Shown piece by piece: positions 1-6,181 of a stretch of 7,259 bases of DNA. Positions within the stretch are counted from its first letter, which is position 1. Each line of letters starts with the position of its first letter. The notes beneath the pieces are model-generated. The model was not told where the DNA came from. It was given only the letters and a program-made list of their open reading frames with translations, and ran no database searches. The translations under genes were made by a program, and so were the position numbers. Origin of the DNA: SAR324 cluster bacterium (GTDB lineage Bacteria; SAR324; NAC60-12); NCBI GenBank assembly GCA_022448705.1, contig JAKUUF010000076.1:1-7259 (forward strand), read 5' to 3'.

Positions 1-40
1 TGCAAAATTTTTAAACAATCTTAATTTGATTATCTAAAAT

Positions 41-991
41 ATGTCCGGTTCAAAATTTTGCAGTTTAATGACGCGGCAAACAGGTGAACCTCTTGCAGGG
101 ACAGCTCCTTTTGCAAAGCATTTCGTCTTCATTACATGGCCCAAAAAATACTGGCAATATGAGGCCCTTGACTCAAAAGGAGGCTTCCCGGAAGGTTTGA
201 AAGAATGGATGAAGGCTCAAAGCAAAATCACTGGAAAAGTAAGCATTCGACTAGTAAGCCATAAAGAGCTGAGCAACGAAAGCGCAGACATTTATATTTA
301 TCCGGAAAAAATACATTATTCAAATATCCTACCGGAAGAAATTTCTGGAGTTTTAATGTCACATTTTCTGAATGAATGCAATTCTGAAAATACAGCTAAA
401 AATATAGAAAAAGATCATATTTTAGTCTGCACCCATGGGAGGCATGATAAATGCTGTGCCAAATTTGGGCAGGAACTGGCTGATAATTTGCGTAATCATC
501 TTAAAGATCAGCAGGATAATATTGAGGTATTTGATAGCAGTCATCTTGGAGGACACAGATTTGCTCCCACAATGATTGATTTCCCATCTGGCAGAGCTTA
601 TGGACAACTTACAACTGAGGAAATTCCTGATTATTTTGAAAGTCGTAAGCAGGGAATGGTTTATGCCCAGGCTTATCGAGGATCAGTTTTTCTTCCTGAG
701 CTTGTGCAGGTTGCCGAGGCTTATGTACAACGATTTCGGTCCAGTAAGCAATGGAATTGTCAGGTTAAAATAAGTAATTTAGAAAAATTAAATGATGAAA
801 ATTTCAGATGCGTTGCGTCATTTAACAGTCCCGAAAATGGTTTTGCATCGCAAACTGAAATTCCCGATGAAGTAGCTTTTACATTTAAACTAAAGGGATA
901 TGAAGGTCCAGCAGGTTGTAATGGTCTAAACCAGCCCAAATTGAGAAAATGCTGGGAGTTGGAAACTCCCCTTCCAGTAAATATCATGTGA
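41..991 (+). CDS. Sucrase/ferredoxin-like (Apd1-type, thioredoxin-like fold) 2Fe-2S protein
   Basis: This 316-residue protein belongs to the sucrase/ferredoxin-like family. The N-terminal family signature is visible as FCS at residues 6-8 followed by GEPLAGTAPFAKHF at 15-28. The cluster-binding region has CTHGRHDKCCAKFG at 130-143 and HLGGHRFAPT at 168-177, and a later conserved stretch YRGSVFLPE lies at 212-220. By analogy with yeast Apd1, whose 2Fe-2S cluster is held by two Cys and two His, C130, C139, H168 and H172 are the probable ligands; this assignment is inferred from the matching C-x8-C and H-x3-H spacing. The family is linked to redox or iron-related functions, but the bacterial role is mostly unknown. 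There is no signal peptide, so it is probably cytoplasmic. The start at 41 is the first Met after an in-frame stop at 35-37 and keeps the FCS motif; no Shine-Dalgarno is evident. The gene ends 10 nt before fliN, which suggests co-transcription. Confidence 0.88.
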   Translation: MSGSKFCSLMTRQTGEPLAGTAPFAKHFVFITWPKKYWQYEALDSKGGFPEGLKEWMKAQSKITGKVSIRLVSHKELSNESADIYIYPEKIHYSNILPEEISGVLMSHFLNECNSENTAKNIEKDHILVCTHGRHDKCCAKFGQELADNLRNHLKDQQDNIEVFDSSHLGGHRFAPTMIDFPSGRAYGQLTTEEIPDYFESRKQGMVYAQAYRGSVFLPELVQVAEAYVQRFRSSKQWNCQVKISNLEKLNDENFRCVASFNSPENGFASQTEIPDEVAFTFKLKGYEGPAGCNGLNQPKLRKCWELETPLPVNIM

Positions 992-1001
992 TGGAGTAAA
1001 T

Positions 1002-1529
1002 ATGGCAAACGAGGAAGTCCAGGAAGAGCAGGAAAAAAACGAAGCTGCCAACGCAGAAGATGATATGGATTCGTTGATGGACGAGTTGGAGGAACAGCAA
1101 GCCCAACCTGAAAATATTGAAGGAAGTGAAGATCTTAGTTCATTAGTAACAGATAAAGCAGCTGCTACAGATGAAAATCTGGATCAGATGCTTGAGTCTG
1201 CGTCGGATTCTTCCACTCCTGAGGCTGAAGTTTCTTCAGATGAGGAAGGTGTAGATTTAAAATTGTTGCTGGATATGCCTTTGACAATGACGTTTGAGGT
1301 TGGAAGGGCAAAAATGTCTATCAGCAATCTTCTTTCACTTGGTCAGGGATCCGTATTGGATTTGCACCGCCTTGTAGGTGAAGATCTGGATATTTTAGTA
1401 AATGGTAAATTAATTGCCCAGGGAGAGGTTGTAATATCCAATGAAAAATTTTGTGCAAAGATTACCAATGTCATTCCACCGGAAGAGCGTGTGAAAAAAA
1501 TGGCAGGCATGGATAAATCAAATATTTAA
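1002..1529 (+). CDS. fliN: Flagellar motor switch protein FliN with acidic N-terminal extension
   Basis: This 175-residue protein is FliN, a component of the cytoplasmic C-ring that controls flagellar rotation and anchors the FliH export apparatus. The SpoA/FliN domain spans about residues 84-169. Key stretches are DLKLLLDMPLTMTFEVGR at 85-102, LLSLGQGSVLDLHRL at 110-124, GEDLDILVNGKLIAQGEV at 126-143 and ITNVIPPEERVKKM at 154-167; these closely parallel enterobacterial FliN. The first 83 residues are strongly acidic, probably disordered, and longer than the short leader of E. coli FliN (137 aa in total). They hold three short D/E-rich segments with spaced Leu/Met near residues 20-30, 42-51 and 56-66. 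The start is well supported by GGAG at 993-996 with a 5-nt spacer. No other flagellar gene is in the window, so this fliN is separated here from fliM/fliP neighbours. FliY-like naming is possible but no CheC-type domain is present. Confidence 0.95.
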   Translation: MANEEVQEEQEKNEAANAEDDMDSLMDELEEQQAQPENIEGSEDLSSLVTDKAAATDENLDQMLESASDSSTPEAEVSSDEEGVDLKLLLDMPLTMTFEVGRAKMSISNLLSLGQGSVLDLHRLVGEDLDILVNGKLIAQGEVVISNEKFCAKITNVIPPEERVKKMAGMDKSNI

Positions 1530-1560
1530 AATCTGCGGCAATAAAGAAAATTTAAATATT
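1521..1560. repeat. AT-only inverted repeat at the fliN 3' end
   Basis: AATATTTAAA at 1521-1530 is exactly complementary to TTTAAATATT at 1551-1560, giving a 10-bp perfect inverted repeat with a 20-nt loop. The left arm contains the fliN stop codon at 1527-1529. The stem is all A/T and no T-run follows, so this is not a canonical intrinsic terminator. It might be a weak mRNA 3' structure or chance in AT-rich DNA. Confidence 0.4.
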
Positions 1561-1607
1561 ATTTAGACTCGCGTCATGAAGATGAATATATCCACTCCAT
1601 AAACCAA

Positions 1608-2660
1608 ATGTCTTCTATTGACTGGAAGCTTAGTTCTTATCATTACAAACTCCCTGAATCCCTCATTGCCCAGTATCCAACCCCGAATCGAGATCAATCA
1701 AGAATGCTCTTTCTTGATCGTTCAAAAGGCATAGTTTCACATCGTAACTTTTCTGAAATTATTACACTTTTGCCTGAAGACTCCTGCCTGGTTATAAACA
1801 ACACCAGGGTCCTTCCGGTGCGTCTACCGGGAAGGCGAAAAACAGGAGCCGGTATTGAAGCCTTGCTTGTTGAAGAAATAGGTGGGGGACATTGGAGTGC
1901 TGTTGTCCGTAAAGCCGGGCGTATCAAGCAAGGCGAACGGCTGGATTTTTGCGGTGGAACAATTTGTGCGGTAGCTTTGGAAAGGAAGAATGGAGGTGAA
2001 TGGCTACTGGAATTTGACGAACCGGAATCTTTAAAAGAACGTTTGGAGAAGGTCGGACTACCACCTTTGCCGCCTTATATTAAAAGACAAAAGGCTAATG
2101 AAATTCAGAACGCTGAAGACAGAGAACGCTACCAGACCTGTTTTGCTTCCAAACCTGGTGCGATAGCCGCACCAACCGCAGGGTTGCACTTTACACCAGA
2201 AATATTGAATTCAATCAGGGATCGAGGTGTTGAGATTCTTGAAGTAACTCTGCATGTAGGTCTTGGTACCTTTACACCTATTGAAAAAGAGGATATCAGA
2301 GAACATAATATGCATGCTGAATATTTTTCAATTTCTTCAAATTCCCTTCGTAAATTGCAAAGTTTTAAAAGATCACGAAAACCAATAATCTGTCTGGGAA
2401 CGACATCTGTGAGAGTATTGGAAACTCTGGCACTAAACAATTTTGAAAAGAATTCCGGTTGGACAGATTTATTTATTTATCCACCTTACAATTTCAGGAT
2501 GGTGCAGGGATTACTTACGAATTTCCATCTACCAAAATCAACCCTGCTGATAATGGTTTCGGCTTTTTATGGACGTGAAAAATTACTTGAAGCGTATCGG
2601 GCAGCTGTAGAAGAGAAATACCGCTTTTTCAGTTATGGAGACTGTATGCTTATACTTTAA
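1608..2660 (+). CDS. queA: S-adenosylmethionine:tRNA ribosyltransferase-isomerase QueA
   Basis: QueA transfers and isomerises the ribosyl moiety of S-adenosylmethionine onto 7-aminomethyl-7-deazaguanine at the wobble position of tRNA Asn, Asp, His and Tyr. This makes epoxyqueuosine, the penultimate step of queuosine synthesis. The length of 350 residues fits the family (E. coli has 356). Recognisable blocks are YKLPESLIAQYP at 13-24, NNTRVLPVRLPGRR at 64-77, RYQTCFASKPGAIAAPTAG at 174-192, LHVGLGTFTPI at 215-225, HNMHAEYF at 233-240, TNFHLPKSTLLIMVSAF at 304-320 and YRFFSYGDCMLIL at 338-350. The chain looks intact. The start ATG at 1608 has no strong Shine-Dalgarno, but no better in-frame start lies in the 78-nt gap after fliN. 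No tgt or yajC follows, unlike the common queA-tgt arrangement; instead the next genes are on the opposite strand and converge on it. Confidence 0.97.
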   Translation: MSSIDWKLSSYHYKLPESLIAQYPTPNRDQSRMLFLDRSKGIVSHRNFSEIITLLPEDSCLVINNTRVLPVRLPGRRKTGAGIEALLVEEIGGGHWSAVVRKAGRIKQGERLDFCGGTICAVALERKNGGEWLLEFDEPESLKERLEKVGLPPLPPYIKRQKANEIQNAEDRERYQTCFASKPGAIAAPTAGLHFTPEILNSIRDRGVEILEVTLHVGLGTFTPIEKEDIREHNMHAEYFSISSNSLRKLQSFKRSRKPIICLGTTSVRVLETLALNNFEKNSGWTDLFIYPPYNFRMVQGLLTNFHLPKSTLLIMVSAFYGREKLLEAYRAAVEEKYRFFSYGDCMLIL

Positions 2661-2713
2661 CTGAGAATTAATTAATTTAAGACAATAGCCCTATTTCTAT
2701 CAGGGGAATCACT
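2661..2713. other. Convergent intergenic spacer queA / GFA gene
   Basis: This 53-nt spacer separates two convergent genes. It contains a 12-bp palindrome, AATTAATTAATT at 2666-2677, and a weak CCCT/AGGG pairing around 2689-2705. Neither has the GC-rich stem and T-run of an intrinsic terminator, so how transcription ends here is not visible from sequence. Confidence 0.4.
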
Positions 2714-3292
2714 TTAAAGTCCATTATCGTGGTACTGTTTGTACTTAGGCAACTCGTCCTCAATTAAGTAATAATCTGGCTTGTCATTCATGAAAATATG
2801 ACTGATCGTTTTCAGTCCTGCAGTGGAATCCAGCATGCCTGCAGCTATGCTGATATTTTTTTCTCCAATCCTCTCATAAAATAGACTAGCACCGCACTCC
2901 TGGCAGAAACCCCTCTTTGCTTTATCCGAGGAGCGAAACCATTTCAGTCCTGTGTCACGTATGAACTTAAACTTGGATTTTTCAACAGAACTATAGGCAG
3001 CATAATGCCCGTGCGTGCGCCGGCATTGTCCGCAATGACAGTTAATTATCTGACGCATTAGCCCGTATATTTCAAACTTTACAGCTCCACATAAACATCC
3101 TCCCTGATATCTTGCTTCTTCAAATTTGTTCTCTTTTGAATCTTCTTTCATATCACCTTTCACACGATTTTCTCGACGGTCTGATTTTGTGTAAATCTTT
3201 CCTGATGGTTTAACTTTTTCTGCATAACGACTCCTCATTTTGTTGCTGTAATCAGCACCCAGTGCCGGAGTATTTTTTTTAGATTTTGCCAC
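2714..3292 (-). CDS. GFA-fold zinc protein with basic N-terminal extension
   Basis: Residues about 63-186 form a GFA (glutathione-dependent formaldehyde-activating enzyme/CENP-V) domain. All seven zinc-binding cysteines are visible: GGCLCG (C66, C68), NCHCGQC (C85, C87, C90) and FCQECG (C130, C133). Most members of this family have no proven substrate, so formaldehyde activation should not be assumed. Residues 1-47 are an extra basic, probably disordered stretch rich in Lys, Arg and Ser, which usual GFA proteins lack. The GTG start at 3292 is supported by GAGAGGG at 3304-3298 and a good promoter just upstream. An internal in-frame ATG at 3151-3149 (residue 48), preceded by AAGGTG, could start a canonical-length GFA protein of 145 residues. 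A run of eight A lies in codons 5-7 (3280-3273 on the minus strand) and could be slippage-prone. The gene is 146 nt downstream of the phosphatase gene on the same strand. Confidence 0.85.
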   Translation of the reverse strand: MAKSKKNTPALGADYSNKMRSRYAEKVKPSGKIYTKSDRRENRVKGDMKEDSKENKFEEARYQGGCLCGAVKFEIYGLMRQIINCHCGQCRRTHGHYAAYSSVEKSKFKFIRDTGLKWFRSSDKAKRGFCQECGASLFYERIGEKNISIAAGMLDSTAGLKTISHIFMNDKPDYYLIEDELPKYKQYHDNGL

Positions 3293-3297
3293 TTTTA

Positions 3298-3304
3298 CCC
3301 TCTC
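3298..3304 (-). promoter_or_regulatory. Shine-Dalgarno supporting the GTG start of the GFA gene
   Basis: Read on the minus strand, GAGAGGG ends 5 nt before the GTG at 3292. This spacing is normal and supports translation of the unusual N-terminal extension rather than initiation only at the internal ATG. Confidence 0.6.
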
Positions 3305-3309
3305 AGATC

Positions 3310-3338
3310 ATTTTATTATTTTGATTTTTTTCCGTCAA
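3310..3338 (-). promoter_or_regulatory. Candidate sigma-70 promoter for the GFA gene
   Basis: On the minus strand, TTGACG (3338-3333) and TAAAAT (3315-3310) are separated by exactly 17 nt. Each hexamer differs from consensus at one position. Transcription would begin near 3303, leaving a leader of only about 11 nt that starts at or within the Shine-Dalgarno. It implies the GFA gene can be transcribed independently of the upstream phosphatase gene. Confidence 0.5.
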
Positions 3339-3438
3339 CAAACATTCGTTAACTAATCCTAGTACTCCAATTACCGGTTTTGATAATGATCGGATTGAAC
3401 GAAAAATGGCCAGTCCAGGGCTGAAACAGAAGATCTGA

Positions 3439-4242
3439 TTAATGACCTGCGGCAGAAAACAATTTTTGCATTGCTTCCTTAGTTCCAGGAGAGGAAGCAA
3501 CAATAGGATTACCTGAAATCAAACCATCATCTGCTAAAAAATCATTAGTCCACCCCCCGGTTTCCTGAACCATGCATAAACCGGCAAGACAGTCCCATGA
3601 ATTTATTTTGTATTCATATATCCCAATATATCGTCCTGCGGCTACATAGGCTGTCATTAAAGCACATGAGCCAATATCATGATAAACACCACCATTTTTT
3701 AACAAATAATCAAAAGCTTTCTGTGTGGCTTCAATAGAACTGTTAGGTGAATAACCCAGCCCGACTATGCCATCGGCAAGTGAAGTTGCTTTACTGGGCA
3801 GCATTGGTTGTCCATTTAGAGTGGCTCCATTTCCACGATGTGCTGCAAATAATTCATCAGAACATGGTGAGTAAATAACACCTATCTCAATTATGTTATT
3901 TAAGACATAGGCAATAGATACGCACCATGATGAAATTCCATTTAAGAAGCAGCTTGTACCATCAATAGGATCAACAACCCAGATACCCTCGGCATCCAGG
4001 TTTCTTGTTCCGCTTTCTTCTCCAAGAAATCCATCTTCAGGAAATAATTCTTCCAGTTTCTTTCTTATCATCTTTTCAACTTCATGGTCAGCTATACTTA
4101 CCCAGTTCTGTGGGCCTTTTTTTTCTGTTTGAAGGTTTTTATTGGTCCTGAACCACTGCATTGCATATAAACCGGCATCTCTCGCCAGTACGTGTGCAGA
4201 TTGGAATCGGTTCAGAATCGACTGCTCTATAATTTTTGTCAT
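3439..4242 (-). CDS. Inositol monophosphatase family phosphatase
   Basis: This 267-residue enzyme belongs to the Mg2+-dependent, Li+-sensitive inositol monophosphatase superfamily, which hydrolyses small phosphate esters such as inositol-1-phosphate, histidinol phosphate or nucleotide 3'-phosphates. The metal-binding motifs are complete: GEES at 74-77 (E75), DPIDGT at 91-96 (D91, D94) and WD at 216-217 (D217). ADHEVEKMIRKKLEELFPEDGFLGEES at 51-77 is the usual approach to the first motif. After DPIDGT the chain reads SCFLNG, where SuhB-type enzymes usually have TNFVHG, so I cannot choose between inositol phosphatase, histidinol-phosphatase (HisN-like) or another substrate. No transmembrane or signal segment is seen, so it is probably cytoplasmic. 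The ATG at 4242 has no clear Shine-Dalgarno. Upstream is a long AT-rich divergent region shared with a sensor kinase gene. Confidence 0.92.
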   Translation of the reverse strand: MTKIIEQSILNRFQSAHVLARDAGLYAMQWFRTNKNLQTEKKGPQNWVSIADHEVEKMIRKKLEELFPEDGFLGEESGTRNLDAEGIWVVDPIDGTSCFLNGISSWCVSIAYVLNNIIEIGVIYSPCSDELFAAHRGNGATLNGQPMLPSKATSLADGIVGLGYSPNSSIEATQKAFDYLLKNGGVYHDIGSCALMTAYVAAGRYIGIYEYKINSWDCLAGLCMVQETGGWTNDFLADDGLISGNPIVASSPGTKEAMQKLFSAAGH

Positions 4243-4375
4243 GGGCTGAAATCTGTTTAAACATTTCTATTAAAAAATGGAATTTTTTTTCATTTCATAT
4301 TTATCGCACTATTTTGCACCTAATCTTACAATTCAGAAAGGTTTGTTTGCCAGCAATTTCTTCATCTTATCTCTA

Positions 4376-4381
4376 TATAAT
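4376..4381 (+). promoter_or_regulatory. Possible -10 element toward the sensor kinase
   Basis: TATAAT at 4376-4381 matches the sigma-70 -10 consensus exactly. The position 17 nt upstream has only a poor -35 match (GCAATT at 4353-4358), and TTGCCA at 4347-4352 is 23 nt away, too far. If used, it would give a leader of roughly 180 nt before the kinase gene. Confidence 0.25.
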
Positions 4382-4510
4382 TGATTGTTTTTTTAATTCA
4401 CAAAAAGCATCTTATTCAAATAATAATGGAAATTTTTCCTATCAGCAGCAGACTTTTTTAGTTAAAGATCAATTATTTGTTTTTTTTATAGTTCGATTTG
4501 CTCAGATCAT

Positions 4511-4529
4511 ACATTTTGGCCAGAAATGT
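4511..4529. promoter_or_regulatory. Operator-like dyad upstream of the sensor kinase
   Basis: ACATTT (4511-4516) and AAATGT (4524-4529) are 6-bp inverted arms around the 7-nt centre TGGCCAG. The element ends 36 nt before the kinase ATG. This geometry suits a dimeric regulator binding site or a small leader hairpin. No regulator gene is present in the window to pair it with. Confidence 0.3.
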
Positions 4530-4565
4530 GAAGGTGTAATTGCTGGCTAAACTTCACAAAAGCAA

Positions 4566-6140
4566 ATGTTCAGTAGTTTACGTAATAAAATATTACTTGT
4601 CGTTTCTGTATGTGCGTCGATCACACTGCTGGGTTTTTTGGCGGTGTACTGGTTGACACTGGAACAGCAGAAGTCTTTGCAAAGGCATCACGATCTCCCT
4701 TCAATTTCCCAAACATGGTTTCAGCTAAATAACGGTATTCATCGAGCAGCCCATGCACAACAGGCATGGCTGAATAACAGTGATTCAAAATTTCTCCAAG
4801 AGCGTGACATGTCTTGGGGGGAGCAAATACATCCTGCTTTCAATTTGCTTGGAAAGCTTTATAAGGATGCCCGGATATGGGAAGGAGAGCGATCTGTTGA
4901 AAGGAGTGCTTTTTATGACTTGAGGTTAATGATCCTGGAGCTGGAAAATTTGCAGCATAAACTAGTTTTACGTGCACAGGAACTTGGTCCAGAAAAAGCT
5001 CTGATTGCCTGGTCAGAAAAAGAAAAGCCTCTGGTTCAGAATATCAGCAAGCAGGTTGAAATTCTCCTGCGCTGGCAAACTGATTTTGCACGTCAGCAAG
5101 ATTCAAGTCTTAAGCAGGGATTGCTTGGACTGGGGATCTGGATCTGGATAGTTGCTTCCATAGTCCTGCTGACGGTTTTTGTTTTAGCAGTTTTTTTTGC
5201 AAAAAGAATCACTGACCCATTGAGAAAATTGAGAAATGCAGCACAGAAGGTAACCAGAGATTATTTTATTAACCAAAAAATCAAAGAAGCAGAAATACAG
5301 GGTAAGGAAGAAAAACCACCTGACAATTTGGATGAGGTTCAAACCCTGACCGATGCTTTTCAGAAAATGGAATCTGTCATCCGGGAGCGTACAGCATTGC
5401 TGGAAGCTTCAAATCGCAGGCTTGATCAAGCAAGTCGTGCCAAGGGGATGTATCTTATCAGCATGTCGCATGAATTGCGTACTCCTCTTAACGCAATAAT
5501 AGGATTTGCGGAAGTTTTGCTTGAATCAGGAAGAGAGGAGTCCCTGTCTGAATATCAAGCTGACCGTCTGCTGAGAATATTAAAAAGCGGTAAGCATCTG
5601 CTGGAACTAATCAATTCACTTCTTGACCTCTCTAAAATTGAATCCGGACAAATGGAAGTGCAAAAAACAGAGTTTGATATAGAAAACTTGCTCAGGGACG
5701 TGGTGGAATTATTGGAGCCGTTGATACAGGAAAAGACTCTGCGACATGAGCTTATTATTCAATCCGAACAGCAGATCATGCTTTATACTGACTACGGAAA
5801 ACTGCGTCAGGTATTGATCAACCTGCTGGGCAATGCAATAAAATTTTCAGATCATGAGGGGCGCATCGGAATCAATTGCTGGAAAGATGAAACAGGCATT
5901 TCAATAGCAATTGAGGATAGCGGTTGTGGTATTGCCGAACAGGAACAGCAGCAAATTTTTGAGGTATTCCACCAGGCGGAATCTTCCGCAGATAATGTGC
6001 AAAACGGCACAGGTCTCGGTCTGGCTCTTGTGAAAAGCCTTGTGGAACTTCTGGGAGGTTCAGTTTCGATAAAAAGCAAATATGGTACTGGTAGTACATT
6101 CACACTGCATTTTGACCACAAAGTGAATAGCCTTCCTTGA
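4566..6140 (+). CDS. Membrane-bound sensor histidine kinase (orphan)
   Basis: This 524-residue protein is a two-component sensor kinase. A first membrane helix spans about 9-30, a presumed periplasmic segment 31-184, and a second helix 185-211. A HAMP-like linker follows, from FFAKRITDPLRKLRNAAQ (210-227) to about 275. The dimerisation/phosphoacceptor motif is SHELRTPLNAIIGFAE at 301-316, with H302 as the phosphorylated residue. The ATP-binding domain shows the N box LLGNAIKFS (N423), the G1 box DSGCGI at 451-456, the F box around FEVFHQAE (465-472) and the G2 box GTGLGLALVKS at 481-491. All catalytic motifs look intact. The sensor segment is predicted helical and includes GIHRAAHAQQAWL at 57-69, reminiscent of four-helix-bundle chemoreceptor-type sensors. 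No receiver domain is attached and no response regulator gene is nearby, so its partner is unknown. The ATG at 4566 is the first start after an in-frame stop at 4548-4550; the Shine-Dalgarno is weak. Confidence 0.95.
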   Translation: MFSSLRNKILLVVSVCASITLLGFLAVYWLTLEQQKSLQRHHDLPSISQTWFQLNNGIHRAAHAQQAWLNNSDSKFLQERDMSWGEQIHPAFNLLGKLYKDARIWEGERSVERSAFYDLRLMILELENLQHKLVLRAQELGPEKALIAWSEKEKPLVQNISKQVEILLRWQTDFARQQDSSLKQGLLGLGIWIWIVASIVLLTVFVLAVFFAKRITDPLRKLRNAAQKVTRDYFINQKIKEAEIQGKEEKPPDNLDEVQTLTDAFQKMESVIRERTALLEASNRRLDQASRAKGMYLISMSHELRTPLNAIIGFAEVLLESGREESLSEYQADRLLRILKSGKHLLELINSLLDLSKIESGQMEVQKTEFDIENLLRDVVELLEPLIQEKTLRHELIIQSEQQIMLYTDYGKLRQVLINLLGNAIKFSDHEGRIGINCWKDETGISIAIEDSGCGIAEQEQQQIFEVFHQAESSADNVQNGTGLGLALVKSLVELLGGSVSIKSKYGTGSTFTLHFDHKVNSLP

Positions 6141-6170
6141 AGATTGGATAAACATTCTTTTATGCAAAAA

Positions 6171-6178
6171 AAGGAAAG
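6171..6178 (+). promoter_or_regulatory. Shine-Dalgarno deciding the TTG start of rarD
   Basis: AAGGAAAG at 6171-6178 contains AGGA 6 nt before TTG at 6182. An upstream ATG at 6162 is out of frame, so the rare TTG is the best-supported start of the permease gene. Confidence 0.6.
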
Positions 6179-6181
6179 CAG

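Larger units (their letters stand above)
4349..4547. repeat. 10-bp perfect inverted repeat, arms 179 bp apart
   Basis: GCCAGCAATT at 4349-4358 is the exact reverse complement of AATTGCTGGC at 4538-4547. The arms are among the few GC-containing patches in this AT-rich intergenic region. The right arm ends 18 nt before the kinase start codon. It could be a pair of protein-binding sites or a long-range pairing in the kinase leader, or it may be chance. Confidence 0.35.
4243..4565. other. Divergent AT-rich intergenic region without a convincing gene
   Basis: This 323-bp stretch lies between the divergent phosphatase and sensor-kinase genes. It is markedly richer in A/T than its neighbours, with many T-runs. 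A + strand open frame covers much of it (TTG at 4236 to a stop at 4550) but encodes Phe/Ile/Ser-rich, unrecognisable protein, overlaps the phosphatase start and lacks a Shine-Dalgarno, so I do not call it a gene. The stretch holds a perfect TATAAT at 4376-4381, a long-range inverted repeat and a short dyad near the kinase gene. It probably carries promoters for both flanking genes. Confidence 0.6.

Noticed and set aside
35..40. TAAAAT -10-like hexamer immediately before the first start codon
   Set aside because: Transcription would start inside the coding region, so it cannot be a normal promoter for the start at 41; AT-rich chance match is likely.
760..1008. 82-codon - strand frame over the ferredoxin-like gene 3' end
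   Set aside because: Antisense to a recognised family protein, with no independent support.
2129..2440. 103-codon - strand frame inside queA
   Set aside because: Antisense shadow of a highly conserved gene; no independent start signal or family motif.
2686..2708. Possible terminator hairpin (CCCT/AGGG) between queA and the GFA gene
   Set aside because: Only four pairs around a nine-base loop and no T-run on either strand.
3303..3503. 66-codon - strand open frame spanning the phosphatase 3' end and the gap before the GFA gene
   Set aside because: It overlaps a well-supported CDS out of frame, runs through the candidate promoter, and its product has no recognisable feature.
4236..4550. 104-codon + strand open frame in the divergent intergenic region
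   Set aside because: TTG start inside the phosphatase start region, no Shine-Dalgarno, Phe/Ile/Ser-rich composition expected from T-rich DNA, and no recognisable motif.
5852..6121. Two overlapping - strand frames inside the kinase ATP-binding domain
   Set aside because: Shadows of the conserved G-box coding region; the + strand product has every expected kinase motif.
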